Program-made: the position numbers and the translations under genes
NCBI RefSeq assembly: GCF_001956695.1
Contig: NZ_CP019070.1
Coordinates: 2,418,001 to 2,482,000, forward strand
Direction: 5' to 3'
Length of the DNA: 64,000 nt
Source: Poseidonibacter parvus
GTDB lineage: Bacteria; Campylobacterota; Campylobacteria; Campylobacterales; Arcobacteraceae
The notes under the pieces: generated by a model
Seen by the model: the letters and a program-made list of their open reading frames with translations, nothing else
The model's database searches: none
Told to the model about the DNA's origin: nothing
Shown here: piece after piece, positions 55,348-63,981 of the stretch
How positions within the stretch are numbered: position 1 is the stretch's first letter
Layout of the letters: every line of letters starts with the position of its first letter

Positions 55348-57450
55348 TTACATCTTTTTTAAATAATCATATAAATACAAATGCTGTCTTAACTCTTGTA
55401 TACTTCCATACTCTAAACCTTTTTCAATCCATTGTTTTATTTCTTGGGGAACTTCTAAAGGCTTTAATAACTCTTCTTTTTTTTCATTTGATATTTTTTC
55501 ATGTTCATTTAATACATTTACATGAGAAAGTATACTTGTAAGTCCTAAGTCTCTTTTCATAGCAATATCTTCTAATCCAAAACCTTCTTGTAATAACTGA
55601 TATGTATCTAAATATGTTTTTGTTAATTTCTTCAAAGGTCCTCTAGTTTCAATTTTATCTTTAAACTCTTCTTTTATTTCAAGACAAAGATTTAAAAAAT
55701 CTTGTCCATACTTTTCAAACTTTACAAGCCCTACTCCATTTATATCTAACATTTGCTCTTTTGTAGTTGGAAGTTTTGAGCTAAACTCTTTTAAACTTTT
55801 ATCTCCAAAAATTACATAAGCAGGTACTTCATGCTCTTGTGCCATTTGTCTTCTTAGACTTCTAAACTTTTCATATAATTCTTCATCAAAAGATAATACT
55901 TCTTGCGATTGCTCTTGTTTTACTGCAATTCCTAGTTTATCTTCATCTATTAAAAGTTTTTCATTTCCTTTTAAAATTTCCATTCCAAGTGCATTTATTT
56001 TAAGTACTCTAAACTCACCTAAATTAATAGCTTGAATATCAATTAATTTATCAGCAATTGCTACCCATTCATTTTTACTCTTATTAGCACCTAATCCATA
56101 CACTTTTAGTTTATCATGCCCAAATTCTAAAAGTTTTTGATTTTTTGAACCTCTTAGTATGTCTATAATATGATTAGTACCAAATCTTTGCTCACTTCTA
56201 TAAACAGCAGATAAAAACTTTTGTGCATCTACACTTACATCAACTTGTTCAATCTCACCTTTGGTACAATTATCACATAAGATTTTACACTCATCAATTT
56301 CATCTTCAAAATAAGAAGCAATTATTTTATGCCTACAATTATTTGACACACAATATCTATACATGGCTTCAAGTTTATCAAGTCCTGTTTGTTTATATGA
56401 ATCATCAATTGCATCTTCTATTTGAAGTTTTCTTTTTACCTCATCACCTTTTGAATAAAGTAAATATACATAAGACATAGCTCCATCTCGTCCTGCACGA
56501 CCTATTTCTTGATAATAGTTTTCTAAAGTTTTTGGCAAGCTTGTATGTATTACAAATCTAATATTTGATTTATCAATACCCATACCAAAAGCAATGGTTG
56601 CAACTACGATATCTACATTTTCATATACAAAATCATTAAAGACTTCATCTTTAACCTGCGCACTTAATCCTGCATGATAAGCTTTTGATTTATATCCATT
56701 ACTAACTAGAAACTGTGCTGTTGATTCTGCTTCTTTTCGTGTAAAGGTATAAATAATTCCACACAAACCCTTATGAGATTTTAAAAAGTTTATTATTTGA
56801 TTTTTACCATTAGCAATTCGAGGTTCAACTTTTATTTCTAAATTATCTCTTTGTGTTTTTGCTCTAAAGTGTTTTGCATTAACTAAATTTAATGAAGAAG
56901 CAATATCAGTCTCAACTCTTTTTGTAGCAGTTGCTGTAAAAGCTGCAATATTAGTATCAGGGAAAAACTGCTTAAGTCTATTAAGATTTCTATACTCAGC
57001 TCTGAACTCATGTCCCCAACCAGATACACAGTGAGCTTCATCTATTACAAAGTAGTTTATATTTATTCTTTGTAATACTGCTACAAACTCATTTGATGTA
57101 AATCTCTCAGGTGCAACATATACAAACTTTAATTCATTTGCTAATAGTTTTTGCATAGTAAAAGAGTTTTCATCATTACTTTGAGATGAAGATATCATTT
57201 GAGCTTTAATATCAAGGTCATTAAGAGCTTTTACTTGGTCTTGCATAAGAGCAATTAAAGGAGAGATTACAACTGTAACACCATCCATAAGTAATGTAGG
57301 AAGTTGATAACAAAGTGATTTTCCACCACCAGTTGGAAGTATTGTTAGTACATCTTGCTTATTTAATATACTATCAACTACTTCTTCTTGAAAGCTTCTA
57401 AAGTTATCATGTCCAAATATATCTTTTAATATTTGTTGTTTTTTATTCAT
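55348..57450 (-). CDS. recQ: ATP-dependent DNA helicase RecQ
   Basis: A 700-residue superfamily 2 helicase. Motif I is TILPTGGGKSLCYQLP, motif II VIDEAHCVSGWGHEFR (DEAH) and motif VI EIGRAGRDG. The RecQ C-terminal zinc cysteines are visible in NCRHK and CKILCDNC, followed by a winged-helix region and an HRDC domain (about 520-595). A further helical tail extends to 700. RecQ unwinds DNA 3' to 5' during recombination repair. Divergent from the stator-like pair, with which it shares a 91-base spacer. Confidence 0.93.
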   Translation of the reverse strand: MNKKQQILKDIFGHDNFRSFQEEVVDSILNKQDVLTILPTGGGKSLCYQLPTLLMDGVTVVISPLIALMQDQVKALNDLDIKAQMISSSQSNDENSFTMQKLLANELKFVYVAPERFTSNEFVAVLQRININYFVIDEAHCVSGWGHEFRAEYRNLNRLKQFFPDTNIAAFTATATKRVETDIASSLNLVNAKHFRAKTQRDNLEIKVEPRIANGKNQIINFLKSHKGLCGIIYTFTRKEAESTAQFLVSNGYKSKAYHAGLSAQVKDEVFNDFVYENVDIVVATIAFGMGIDKSNIRFVIHTSLPKTLENYYQEIGRAGRDGAMSYVYLLYSKGDEVKRKLQIEDAIDDSYKQTGLDKLEAMYRYCVSNNCRHKIIASYFEDEIDECKILCDNCTKGEIEQVDVSVDAQKFLSAVYRSEQRFGTNHIIDILRGSKNQKLLEFGHDKLKVYGLGANKSKNEWVAIADKLIDIQAINLGEFRVLKINALGMEILKGNEKLLIDEDKLGIAVKQEQSQEVLSFDEELYEKFRSLRRQMAQEHEVPAYVIFGDKSLKEFSSKLPTTKEQMLDINGVGLVKFEKYGQDFLNLCLEIKEEFKDKIETRGPLKKLTKTYLDTYQLLQEGFGLEDIAMKRDLGLTSILSHVNVLNEHEKISNEKKEELLKPLEVPQEIKQWIEKGLEYGSIQELRQHLYLYDYLKKM

Positions 57451-57501
57451 GAATGAATTTTAGCATATTAATGATTTTATATTTAAAAAAATTATGATAA
57501 T

Positions 57502-57523
57502 ATTGATTTTCACAAATTGATTT
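57502..57523. repeat. short direct repeat ATTGATTT x2 upstream of the stator-like pair
   Basis: Copies at 57502-57509 and 57516-57523, 14 bases apart, shortly before the ribosome site AAGGA. May be chance in AT-rich DNA. Confidence 0.25.
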
Positions 57524-57541
57524 CTCTTCAAGGATAAACTA

Positions 57542-58762
57542 ATGTTAACAAACGAAGACTTTATAGATTTAAACTCAAAATTTTATACCTCATGCAGACC
57601 AACAGCTAGAATATTTAACCTACTTACAATTCCTACATTTATATTTGCTTTAATTATTTTAGGATACTTAGACCTTTTTCCCTTAAAAGTAGAAATTCAT
57701 AGTGTTATATTAATTGGATTTATTTATATTATTTATCTGTTTTTTATAAAACACAATGCGTATTATGTATCTTGTAAATTTAAAACAAATTATCAAGATT
57801 TAGTTTTTAATTTAAAAAACTATATCAATGCGAATACTTTAACTATTGGAGATACTACAAAAGCAAATGGTAGTGCCGATGATTTTCTAAAAGATTACAC
57901 TAGTAATATTAGAAATACAAACTTTTCCTCAATTGCTTCAGGTGTTTTTCCAACACTAGGAATTTTAGGTACTTTTATCTCAATTGCATATAGTATGCCT
58001 GATTTCTCATCTGGAACTTCAAGTGCATTGGAGAAAGAAATTTCACTTTTACTTGGTGGTGTAGGAACTGCTTTTTATGTTTCAATTTATGGAATATTCT
58101 TATCACTATGGTGGACTTTTTTTGAGAAAATTGGAATGAGTAGGTTTGAGCATGATACCTTTATCATAAAGGAAAATACAAAAACATTCTTCTGGACAAA
58201 AATTGATATTGAATCAATTAATATAAAAAGTAATCTTGAAAATTTTCAAAGAATGTCTGATGTATTTGAGCAAATTACTTCTAAAAATATACTTGATAAT
58301 ATCAATGAATCAATTGAGAAAAGAGTTACTTTACTTGAAGATATTATACAAAAAGAGACTCTTCTATCTTCGCAAGTTTCAAATAATATAAAAAACAATG
58401 AAGACTTATCGAATGTTATTACTTCAATGACATCAAATATAAGTTTAAGTATTCAAAACTTAGAAGCACAAAAGCAACTACATCAAACAAGCACAGAAAA
58501 TTTAAATAAAAATGTTAATAATTTAAATCAAACACTTGCAAACTTAAGTGCAAAGAACTTAGAAGAGATTTACGTAAATATTATAAAAAGTATTGAAACT
58601 ATGAAAAATGAAACAGATAAAATTGGCTGGAGATTTCACAAAGAGTTAGATGAATATGATTCTAAATTCTCAGAAAAACTAAAAAATTCTTTAGAATCAA
58701 TTGATGAGCAAACGGTAAAGATAGTCGAAGATTTACAAGAGTTTAAAGAACTCTCAAAGTAG
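57542..58762 (+). CDS. MotA/TolQ/ExbB-type proton channel protein (ZorA-like)
   Basis: A 406-residue protein with four hydrophobic helices: about 25-43, 52-70, 130-152 (FPTLGILGTFISIAYSM) and 170-194 (GGVGTAFYVSIYGIFLSLWW). The last two are the conserved MotA/TolQ/ExbB pore helices. A cytosolic tail of about 200 residues, mostly helical and coiled-coil-like, follows. This plan, rather than the compact ExbB plan, is that of ZorA in Zorya phage defence. It should form a ring with the next gene's product and use proton flow to drive motion. Function here is not known. Confidence 0.8.
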   Translation: MLTNEDFIDLNSKFYTSCRPTARIFNLLTIPTFIFALIILGYLDLFPLKVEIHSVILIGFIYIIYLFFIKHNAYYVSCKFKTNYQDLVFNLKNYINANTLTIGDTTKANGSADDFLKDYTSNIRNTNFSSIASGVFPTLGILGTFISIAYSMPDFSSGTSSALEKEISLLLGGVGTAFYVSIYGIFLSLWWTFFEKIGMSRFEHDTFIIKENTKTFFWTKIDIESINIKSNLENFQRMSDVFEQITSKNILDNINESIEKRVTLLEDIIQKETLLSSQVSNNIKNNEDLSNVITSMTSNISLSIQNLEAQKQLHQTSTENLNKNVNNLNQTLANLSAKNLEEIYVNIIKSIETMKNETDKIGWRFHKELDEYDSKFSEKLKNSLESIDEQTVKIVEDLQEFKELSK

Positions 58763-58768
58763 TAAGAT

Positions 58769-60004
58769 ATGTATAATAATGAACAAAAAAATGATGAAAA
58801 CTTTTGGATATCTTATGCAGATTTAATGGCAGGTTTACTTTTTGTATTTATACTTGTGATTGGTGCTATTATTGTAAAGTATCTATATACACAAAACGAT
58901 TTACAAGTAATTAAAACTGATTTAGAAAAAGAAAAACAAGCTTTAAATATGAGTGAAGAGGAATTATCTTCAAAAAAGAAAAAGCTTGAAGAAGTAAATG
59001 AAAAGTTTAAACTTTTACAAGACGAGAAAGTTCATTTATCTTTTGAACTAGCAAAATCACAAAATATGTTTGATAAAACAAAAAAAGAATTAGAAGAACA
59101 AAAAAAACAATCTGAAGAATTATCAAAAATACTTGATAATAAAAATAAAGATTTACAACTATCACTAGAGCAAATTGAAGAGATAACTGCAATTTTAGAA
59201 GGCAAAGAAAACAGTATAAAAGAAAAAACAAAACAACTTAGTTTAAATCAAGAAGAAATAGAAAAACTAAAAGCTTTATTATTAGCTTATGAAGTTAAAA
59301 CTAAAGATTTTGAAAAAGAAAATACAACCTTATCAAGTAAATTAAGTGATAATGAAAATATCATCAAACTAAAAGATGATGAGTTAGTAATGCTTCAAAA
59401 AAAACTACTACTTCAAAGTAATAAACATCAAAAACTAGTAGAAGAGTTTGATATAACAAAAATTAAAATTAAACACCTTACAGGTATTAAATTAAATGTA
59501 ATTTCAAATTTAAGAGAAAAACTTGGAAAGTCTATAAACATAGATGAAAAAAGTGGTGCTATTAAATTTTCTTCAAATATATTATTTGATCAAGGTGAGT
59601 ATAAGTTAAAAGAAGATTCAAAACAAGAATTAAGTCTGATATTAAAAAAATACTTTGATGCTTTATTAGAAGATAATAATATCAAACAATATATTCAAAG
59701 TATTACAATTGAAGGTCATACAAATAGCGATGGTTCATATTTAGATAACTTGCAACTTTCACAAAAAAGAGCCTTGGAAGTAATGCAGTTTTTATATCAA
59801 TCAAATATTATTGATAAAGATTTAATTAGTAAGTATGTAAATTCAAGTGGAAGATCTTTTTCAAACTTAGTTTATAAAAATGGAATTGAAGACAAAGATA
59901 ATTCAAGAAGAATTGAAATTAAGTTTACAGTTAAAAATGAAAGTGCTATAAAAGAGCTTCAAAACTTTTTAAATACTAAACAAGAAAAGAAAGAAGATAA
60001 ATAA
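58769..60004 (+). CDS. MotB/OmpA-type stator protein with long coiled coil (ZorB-like)
   Basis: A 411-residue protein. A short cytosolic N-terminus leads into one transmembrane helix (about 15-38) with Asp18 in ISYADLMAGLLF, the proton-accepting Asp position of MotB/ZorB. About residues 42-240 form an uninterrupted, proline-free, Lys/Glu/Leu-rich coiled coil. An OmpA peptidoglycan-binding domain ends the protein (about 262-390; ITIEGHTNSDGSYLDNLQLSQKRA, NSRRIEIKF). MotB and ZorB have much shorter linkers. It starts six bases after its partner's stop codon. Confidence 0.82.
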   Translation: MYNNEQKNDENFWISYADLMAGLLFVFILVIGAIIVKYLYTQNDLQVIKTDLEKEKQALNMSEEELSSKKKKLEEVNEKFKLLQDEKVHLSFELAKSQNMFDKTKKELEEQKKQSEELSKILDNKNKDLQLSLEQIEEITAILEGKENSIKEKTKQLSLNQEEIEKLKALLLAYEVKTKDFEKENTTLSSKLSDNENIIKLKDDELVMLQKKLLLQSNKHQKLVEEFDITKIKIKHLTGIKLNVISNLREKLGKSINIDEKSGAIKFSSNILFDQGEYKLKEDSKQELSLILKKYFDALLEDNNIKQYIQSITIEGHTNSDGSYLDNLQLSQKRALEVMQFLYQSNIIDKDLISKYVNSSGRSFSNLVYKNGIEDKDNSRRIEIKFTVKNESAIKELQNFLNTKQEKKEDK

Positions 60005-60130
60005 ATGAAAGATTATTTACATGATCCTAAAAAATTGAAATTTTTATCTTTAGAAATTAAAACAAAACTTGAAAAAAAGAAAAACACTTCTTTTTTTCAA
60101 AAGTTAAAAAATATTATTTTGAAGAAATAA
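60005..60130 (+). CDS. possible 41-residue basic protein after the stator-like pair
   Basis: An ATG directly after the ZorB-like stop opens 41 codons (MKDYLHDPKKLKFLSLEIKT ...), Lys-rich and with no signal or membrane segment. The upstream sequence AAAGAAAGAAGA could serve as a ribosome site. Against it: it contains a perfect terminator-like hairpin (60069-60100), and it overlaps the 3' end of the opposite dehydrogenase gene by 17 bases. It may be a real third gene or just chance in AT-rich DNA. Confidence 0.35.
   Translation: MKDYLHDPKKLKFLSLEIKTKLEKKKNTSFFQKLKNIILKK
60069..60100. terminator. bidirectional terminator hairpin
   Basis: Perfect 12-base arms TTGAAAAAAAGA and TCTTTTTTTCAA around AAAACACT. 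It is 14 bases beyond the dehydrogenase stop on the minus strand, where GTTTTGTTTT follows, and could also end the stator-like transcript. Confidence 0.7.
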
Positions 60131-61046
60131 AATTTCTTACATTATTTGCAACTAACTCAATTAGTTTAGTACGTGCTTCAACACTTCCCCAACCAATATG
60201 TGGAGTAAGAAGTAATCTATCTTTGTTTTTTACTTTTAGTAAAGGATTTGATTCTTCAATAGGCTCAACATTTACAACATCAATTCCACAGTAAATCTCT
60301 TTTTCATCAATTATCTTAGATAAATCTTCTTCATTAATAATTCCACCACGCCCAAGATTTAGTAATATTGCTTTATCTTTGATATTTTTCATATTTTCAT
60401 AATTAAGTAAATTTTGCGTTTGAGGATTTAAAGGACAGTGAATTGAAATAATATCACTTGTTTTTAGTAACTCATCTAACTCAACTCTTTTAAACTCATT
60501 ATTTGAATTTTTTCCACTAGTTGAATAATAAACAACTTCACAATCAAAAGCTTGTGCTCTTGAAGCAAAAGATGAACCAATTGCACCAAGACCAATAACA
60601 CCTACTCTTTTTCCATCAAGTTCAAAAAATGGCTCATCAATATGAGTAAATAGTGGTGATTTTTGCCAATTACCATTATCTACGTATGATTTGTAATAGT
60701 TTAGTTTCCCAACAAAATAAAATATCATAGAGAAAGCAACTTGAGATACAGAAGAGTTAGAATAACCAGCTACATTTTTAACTTCAATATTATTATTCTT
60801 TGCATATTCTAAATCTACATTATTCATTCCTGTTGCAGTAATTGCAATAAATTTTATTGTAGAGTCACTCATTTCTTCTTTACCAAGTACTACTTTATTT
60901 GTAAGAACAATATCAGCATCTTTAACTCTTTGTTTTGTTTGATTAGGAGTTGTTAAATCATATGAAGTTACTTCTCCTAAAGTATCAAAAACTGATACAT
61001 CCATGTCAAAACCTAAGCTTGCTCTATCTAAAATTACTATTTTCAT
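60114..61046 (-). CDS. D-2-hydroxyacid dehydrogenase (hydroxypyruvate/glyoxylate reductase type)
   Basis: A 310-residue NAD(P)-dependent enzyme. The Rossmann motif is VGVIGLGAIGSSFA (about 147-160). The catalytic Arg is expected in the NLGRGGIINEEDL segment (about 231), and the Glu/His pair in DVVNVEPIEESNP and TPHIGWGSVEAR. Length and order fit glycerate or hydroxypyruvate reductases. It overlaps the EamA gene upstream by four bases, so the pair is one operon, probably under control of the TetR-type operator at 61938. Confidence 0.88.
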   Translation of the reverse strand: MKIVILDRASLGFDMDVSVFDTLGEVTSYDLTTPNQTKQRVKDADIVLTNKVVLGKEEMSDSTIKFIAITATGMNNVDLEYAKNNNIEVKNVAGYSNSSVSQVAFSMIFYFVGKLNYYKSYVDNGNWQKSPLFTHIDEPFFELDGKRVGVIGLGAIGSSFASRAQAFDCEVVYYSTSGKNSNNEFKRVELDELLKTSDIISIHCPLNPQTQNLLNYENMKNIKDKAILLNLGRGGIINEEDLSKIIDEKEIYCGIDVVNVEPIEESNPLLKVKNKDRLLLTPHIGWGSVEARTKLIELVANNVRNFISSK

Positions 61047-61921
61047 AATTTTCCTTTTTTATTTTTTGGTTTTTTATTGATAAGAACTATTGCAAATAGC
61101 ACTATTATTATTCCAAGTATCGTAACTAAATCTATTTGTGCATCAAATAAAAGATACGAGATAAAAACTGCACTAAGAGGTACAAGATAAAAAATAGATG
61201 AAACCTTTGAAACATCTGCATTTTTTATCATAATATACAACAATGATAAAGCTCCAATACTAACACCTACACTCATATAAAGTAAAGCAATTATAAAATC
61301 TCTATTCCAAACAATATTAATATCTTCATAATATAAAAAAGGAAGAACAAGTATTGTTGAAGCTAGCGTTTGTATTGCTCCACCTGAAAAAAGATTCATA
61401 TTTAGACAATGTTTTTTTTGATATATATTTCCAATACTAAGACCTAAAAGTGCTAAAAAAGAATATAAAATACCAATAGATAAATCAATATTATCTATTT
61501 TTTGAGCAATTACAAAAAATACTCCAATAAAACCTAATAAAAATCCAAATATAATTTTTGTATTTCTTTCTTCATTTAAAAACTTCCATGCAAGAACTGC
61601 AACAAGAATTGGTTGTAATGCAATTACTAAAGCACTTAAAGATGCATCAATTCCGTAAGATATTGATAGAAAAACACCAATTGAAAATGTTCCAACAGTT
61701 AGACTTCCTGCAATTGCAATATGTATAAACTCTTTAATATTTTTTGGCCATGAAACTTTTAAAACTACTGAAAGTATTAGTAAAATCCAAAATGCAATAA
61801 TAAATCTAATTGCTAAAAATGCCATAGGACTTGAATTTTCTAAACCATACTGTGTAAATACAAAACCACTTCCATATAATAGTATAAATAAAAAAGGTAG
61901 AATTGATTTTTTGATTAACAT
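61043..61921 (-). CDS. EamA/DMT family transporter
   Basis: A 292-residue membrane protein with ten helices in two EamA units (LYGSGFVFTQYGLENSSPMAFLAIRFIIAF near the start; second unit from about residue 150). It is likely an exporter. AAAGGG precedes the ATG. The short spacer upstream contains a strong palindrome and a repeated half-site, so the TetR-type protein encoded just upstream is the likely controller. Confidence 0.85.
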   Translation of the reverse strand: MLIKKSILPFLFILLYGSGFVFTQYGLENSSPMAFLAIRFIIAFWILLILSVVLKVSWPKNIKEFIHIAIAGSLTVGTFSIGVFLSISYGIDASLSALVIALQPILVAVLAWKFLNEERNTKIIFGFLLGFIGVFFVIAQKIDNIDLSIGILYSFLALLGLSIGNIYQKKHCLNMNLFSGGAIQTLASTILVLPFLYYEDINIVWNRDFIIALLYMSVGVSIGALSLLYIMIKNADVSKVSSIFYLVPLSAVFISYLLFDAQIDLVTILGIIIVLFAIVLINKKPKNKKGKL

Positions 61922-61937
61922 TTTTTACCCTTTTTAA

Positions 61938-61963
61938 TTTACTTGACCAATTAGTCAAGTAAA
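61938..61963. promoter_or_regulatory. TetR-type operator: 10-base arms, 6-base centre
   Basis: TTTACTTGAC-CAATTA-GTCAAGTAAA; both arms match perfectly. It begins 17 bases upstream of the EamA ATG and probably covers the promoter. Confidence 0.75.
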
Positions 61964-61988
61964 AGAATAGCAAAACTTAATCACTTAT

Positions 61989-61998
61989 GTCAAGTAAA
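61989..61998. promoter_or_regulatory. extra operator half-site GTCAAGTAAA
   Basis: Exact copy of the right arm of the operator, 35 bases further upstream and in the same direction, within the spacer before the TetR stop codon. Confidence 0.45.
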
Positions 61999-62016
61999 TT
62001 TATTAAAATAAAACTA

Positions 62017-62586
62017 TTATTTGATTTTTAAAGAATTTAAATAAAATTCTAACTGTGAAATACAAGAGATATAAATATCTGAAGAATTGGATTTTTTAGC
62101 TGTTGCTAAGCATCCTTCAATAGAAGCTACAACAAAAACAGCTAAATCTTTAATATTTGGATGTGAGATTTCATTGTTTTTTACTGCCTTTATTAAAACA
62201 GTTTCAATAATCTCTTCAAAGTGAAAATATACTTTTTCTAAAGCTATTTTAAACTCTTCATCTTTAGATGAAAGTTCTTGTACAAGATTATTTAACCTGC
62301 AACCATAAGTGTAATTATATTTATCTCTTGTTGAAACTAGTTTGATTAAACCATCAATAATATTTTCTTCAAGTTTTAGTAAACTTGCATATTTATTTTC
62401 AATATAATCGTTTATATGAACTTCAATAACCCCAAGAGTTAACTCTTTTTTAGATTTAAAAAAATGATACATCGAGCCTTTATTCATAGCGGCTTTTTTT
62501 AAGATTTTATCAACTGAAGTAGCACTATAGCCATTTTCATATATCTCATTAAATGCTGTTTGAAGTAATTTACTTTTTGTATTCAT
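62017..62586 (-). CDS. TetR/AcrR family regulator (NemR-like subgroup)
   Basis: A 189-residue regulator. The N-terminal helix-turn-helix is typical (AFNEIYENGYSATSVDKILKKA, then MNKGSMYHFFKSKKEL). The segment YGCRLNNLVQELS holds Cys96 and resembles the GCxxGNLxQE motif of NemR-like repressors, in which a Cys near this place senses electrophiles. It starts seven bases after folA. The operator sits directly downstream of its stop, in the promoter of the EamA-dehydrogenase pair. Confidence 0.85.
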   Translation of the reverse strand: MNTKSKLLQTAFNEIYENGYSATSVDKILKKAAMNKGSMYHFFKSKKELTLGVIEVHINDYIENKYASLLKLEENIIDGLIKLVSTRDKYNYTYGCRLNNLVQELSSKDEEFKIALEKVYFHFEEIIETVLIKAVKNNEISHPNIKDLAVFVVASIEGCLATAKKSNSSDIYISCISQLEFYLNSLKIK

Positions 62587-62593
62587 TTTTATT

Positions 62594-63097
62594 CTAATCT
62601 TTTTTTACCCAAACTTTAAATTTCCAAGCAGGCGACTTTACCTTTCCATGTTCAAGTATTTCATCATAAGATTTTTCTTGCGCTAAATCCCAAGTTGAGA
62701 AGTCAATAGGCTTTAAAAATGCATCAGCAACACCTTCAAAATCAACTTCACTTAAATACATTTTATCAACATAAGGAAAAAGTGTTTCATAAATATTAGC
62801 ACCGCCAATTATAAAAAGTTCTTCTTCAGCATTAGCTCTTGCAAAATTAAAAGCTTCTTGGACATCATTAAAAGTATGTACACCCTCATGTTCAAAGCCA
62901 GAATTTGATAAAACAAGTGAAGTTCTATTTGGAAGCGGTTTTCCGATACTTTCAAAAGTTTTTCTTCCCATTAAAATATGATGCCCTGAAGTTATAGTTT
63001 TAAAATTTTTAAAATCTTCACTTATATGCCATAACATTTCATTGTTTAAACCAATTTCCCAGTTCTTTCCGTAAGCTACTATCATTGAAATTTTCAT
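62594..63097 (-). CDS. folA: dihydrofolate reductase
   Basis: A 167-residue enzyme. Motifs are ISMIVAYGKNWEIGLNNEMLW with the substrate-binding acid region (SEDFKNFK), MGRKTFESIG and FIIGGANIYETLFPYVDKMYLS. It regenerates tetrahydrofolate after thymidylate synthesis. It lies 20 bases downstream of thyA. Campylobacter jejuni and Helicobacter pylori lack a standard folA, so this is a useful lineage marker. Confidence 0.94.
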   Translation of the reverse strand: MKISMIVAYGKNWEIGLNNEMLWHISEDFKNFKTITSGHHILMGRKTFESIGKPLPNRTSLVLSNSGFEHEGVHTFNDVQEAFNFARANAEEELFIIGGANIYETLFPYVDKMYLSEVDFEGVADAFLKPIDFSTWDLAQEKSYDEILEHGKVKSPAWKFKVWVKKD

Positions 63098-63117
63098 AAT
63101 TTTCCTTTAAGTTTCTA

Positions 63118-63981
63118 CTATACAGCCATTACAGCTTTAATAGATTCATCACACTCATAATTAGTAAGTTCAAAATCACTCATTTTAAAATCATTAATAT
63201 CTTTTATATCAGGATTAATTTTCATACTAGGTTTTTTATATGGAGTACGAGAAAGCTGTAAATTAACTTGTTCCATATGATTAGAATAAATATGTGCATC
63301 ACCAAAAGTGTGAACAAAATCTCCTACTTCAAGCTCACAAACTTGAGCAATCATCATAGTTAATAATGCATAAGAAGCAATATTAAAAGGAACACCTAAA
63401 AACACATCTGCGCTTCTTTGATATAACTGACAAGAAAGTTTTCCATTTGCTACATAAAACTGAAAGAAAGTATGACATGGAGGAAGTGCCATTTTTTCTA
63501 ACTCAGCTACATTCCAAGCAGATAAAATTAATCTTCTAGAGTTTGGATTAGTTTTAATTTGTTCAATTAATTCAGCTAACTGATCAATACTACTTCCATC
63601 TGTACCCTTCCATGATCTCCATTGAGCTCCATAAACAGGGCCTAATTCTTTAATTGTATCTGTGTTTACATAACCTAAGTCTTTACCTTGTGCATCTGCA
63701 TTTGCAGTCCATACAGTTTTTTTGCCAATTAAATTTTCTGCCTTATCTCCAAAATTTATCTCAGCAAGTCTTCTTTCATCTGTGCTTCCTTCAATAAACC
63801 ATAAAAGCTCTGAAATAATTGCCTTTAAATGTGTTTTTTTAGTAGTAACTAATGGAAAACCTTCATTTAAATCAAATCTCATTTGATATCCAAATACAGA
63901 AGTAGTACCTGTACCTGTTCTATCACCTTTAAAAACACCCTTGTCTAATATATGTTGTAATAAATCTAAATATTGTTTCAT
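63118..63981 (-). CDS. thyA: thymidylate synthase
   Basis: A 287-residue folate-dependent enzyme. The active-site Cys lies in [12 protein letters not shown], followed by [36 protein letters not shown] near the start binds the phosphate. It converts dUMP to dTMP with methylene-tetrahydrofolate, producing dihydrofolate that FolA recycles. The next gene downstream is folA. Only 19 bases of its upstream region are in the window. Confidence 0.95.
   Translation of the reverse strand: MKQYLDLLQHILDKGVFKGDRTGTGTTSVFGYQMRFDLNEGFPLVTTKKTHLKAIISELLWFIEGSTDERRLAEINFGDKAENLIGKKTVWTANADAQGKDLGYVNTDTIKELGPVYGAQWRSWKGTDGSSIDQLAELIEQIKTNPNSRRLILSAWNVAELEKMALPPCHTFFQFYVANGKLSCQLYQRSADVFLGVPFNIASYALLTMMIAQVCELEVGDFVHTFGDAHIYSNHMEQVNLQLSRTPYKKPSMKINPDIKDINDFKMSDFELTNYECDESIKAVMAV

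Noticed and set aside
55348-60004. RecQ helicase beside the ZorAB-like pair as a complete Zorya-type defence system
   Set aside because: RecQ is divergent and has a full housekeeping RecQ-zinc-HRDC plan, unlike the Snf2-type ZorD. No ZorC or ZorE-like gene is present, so adjacency is not enough.
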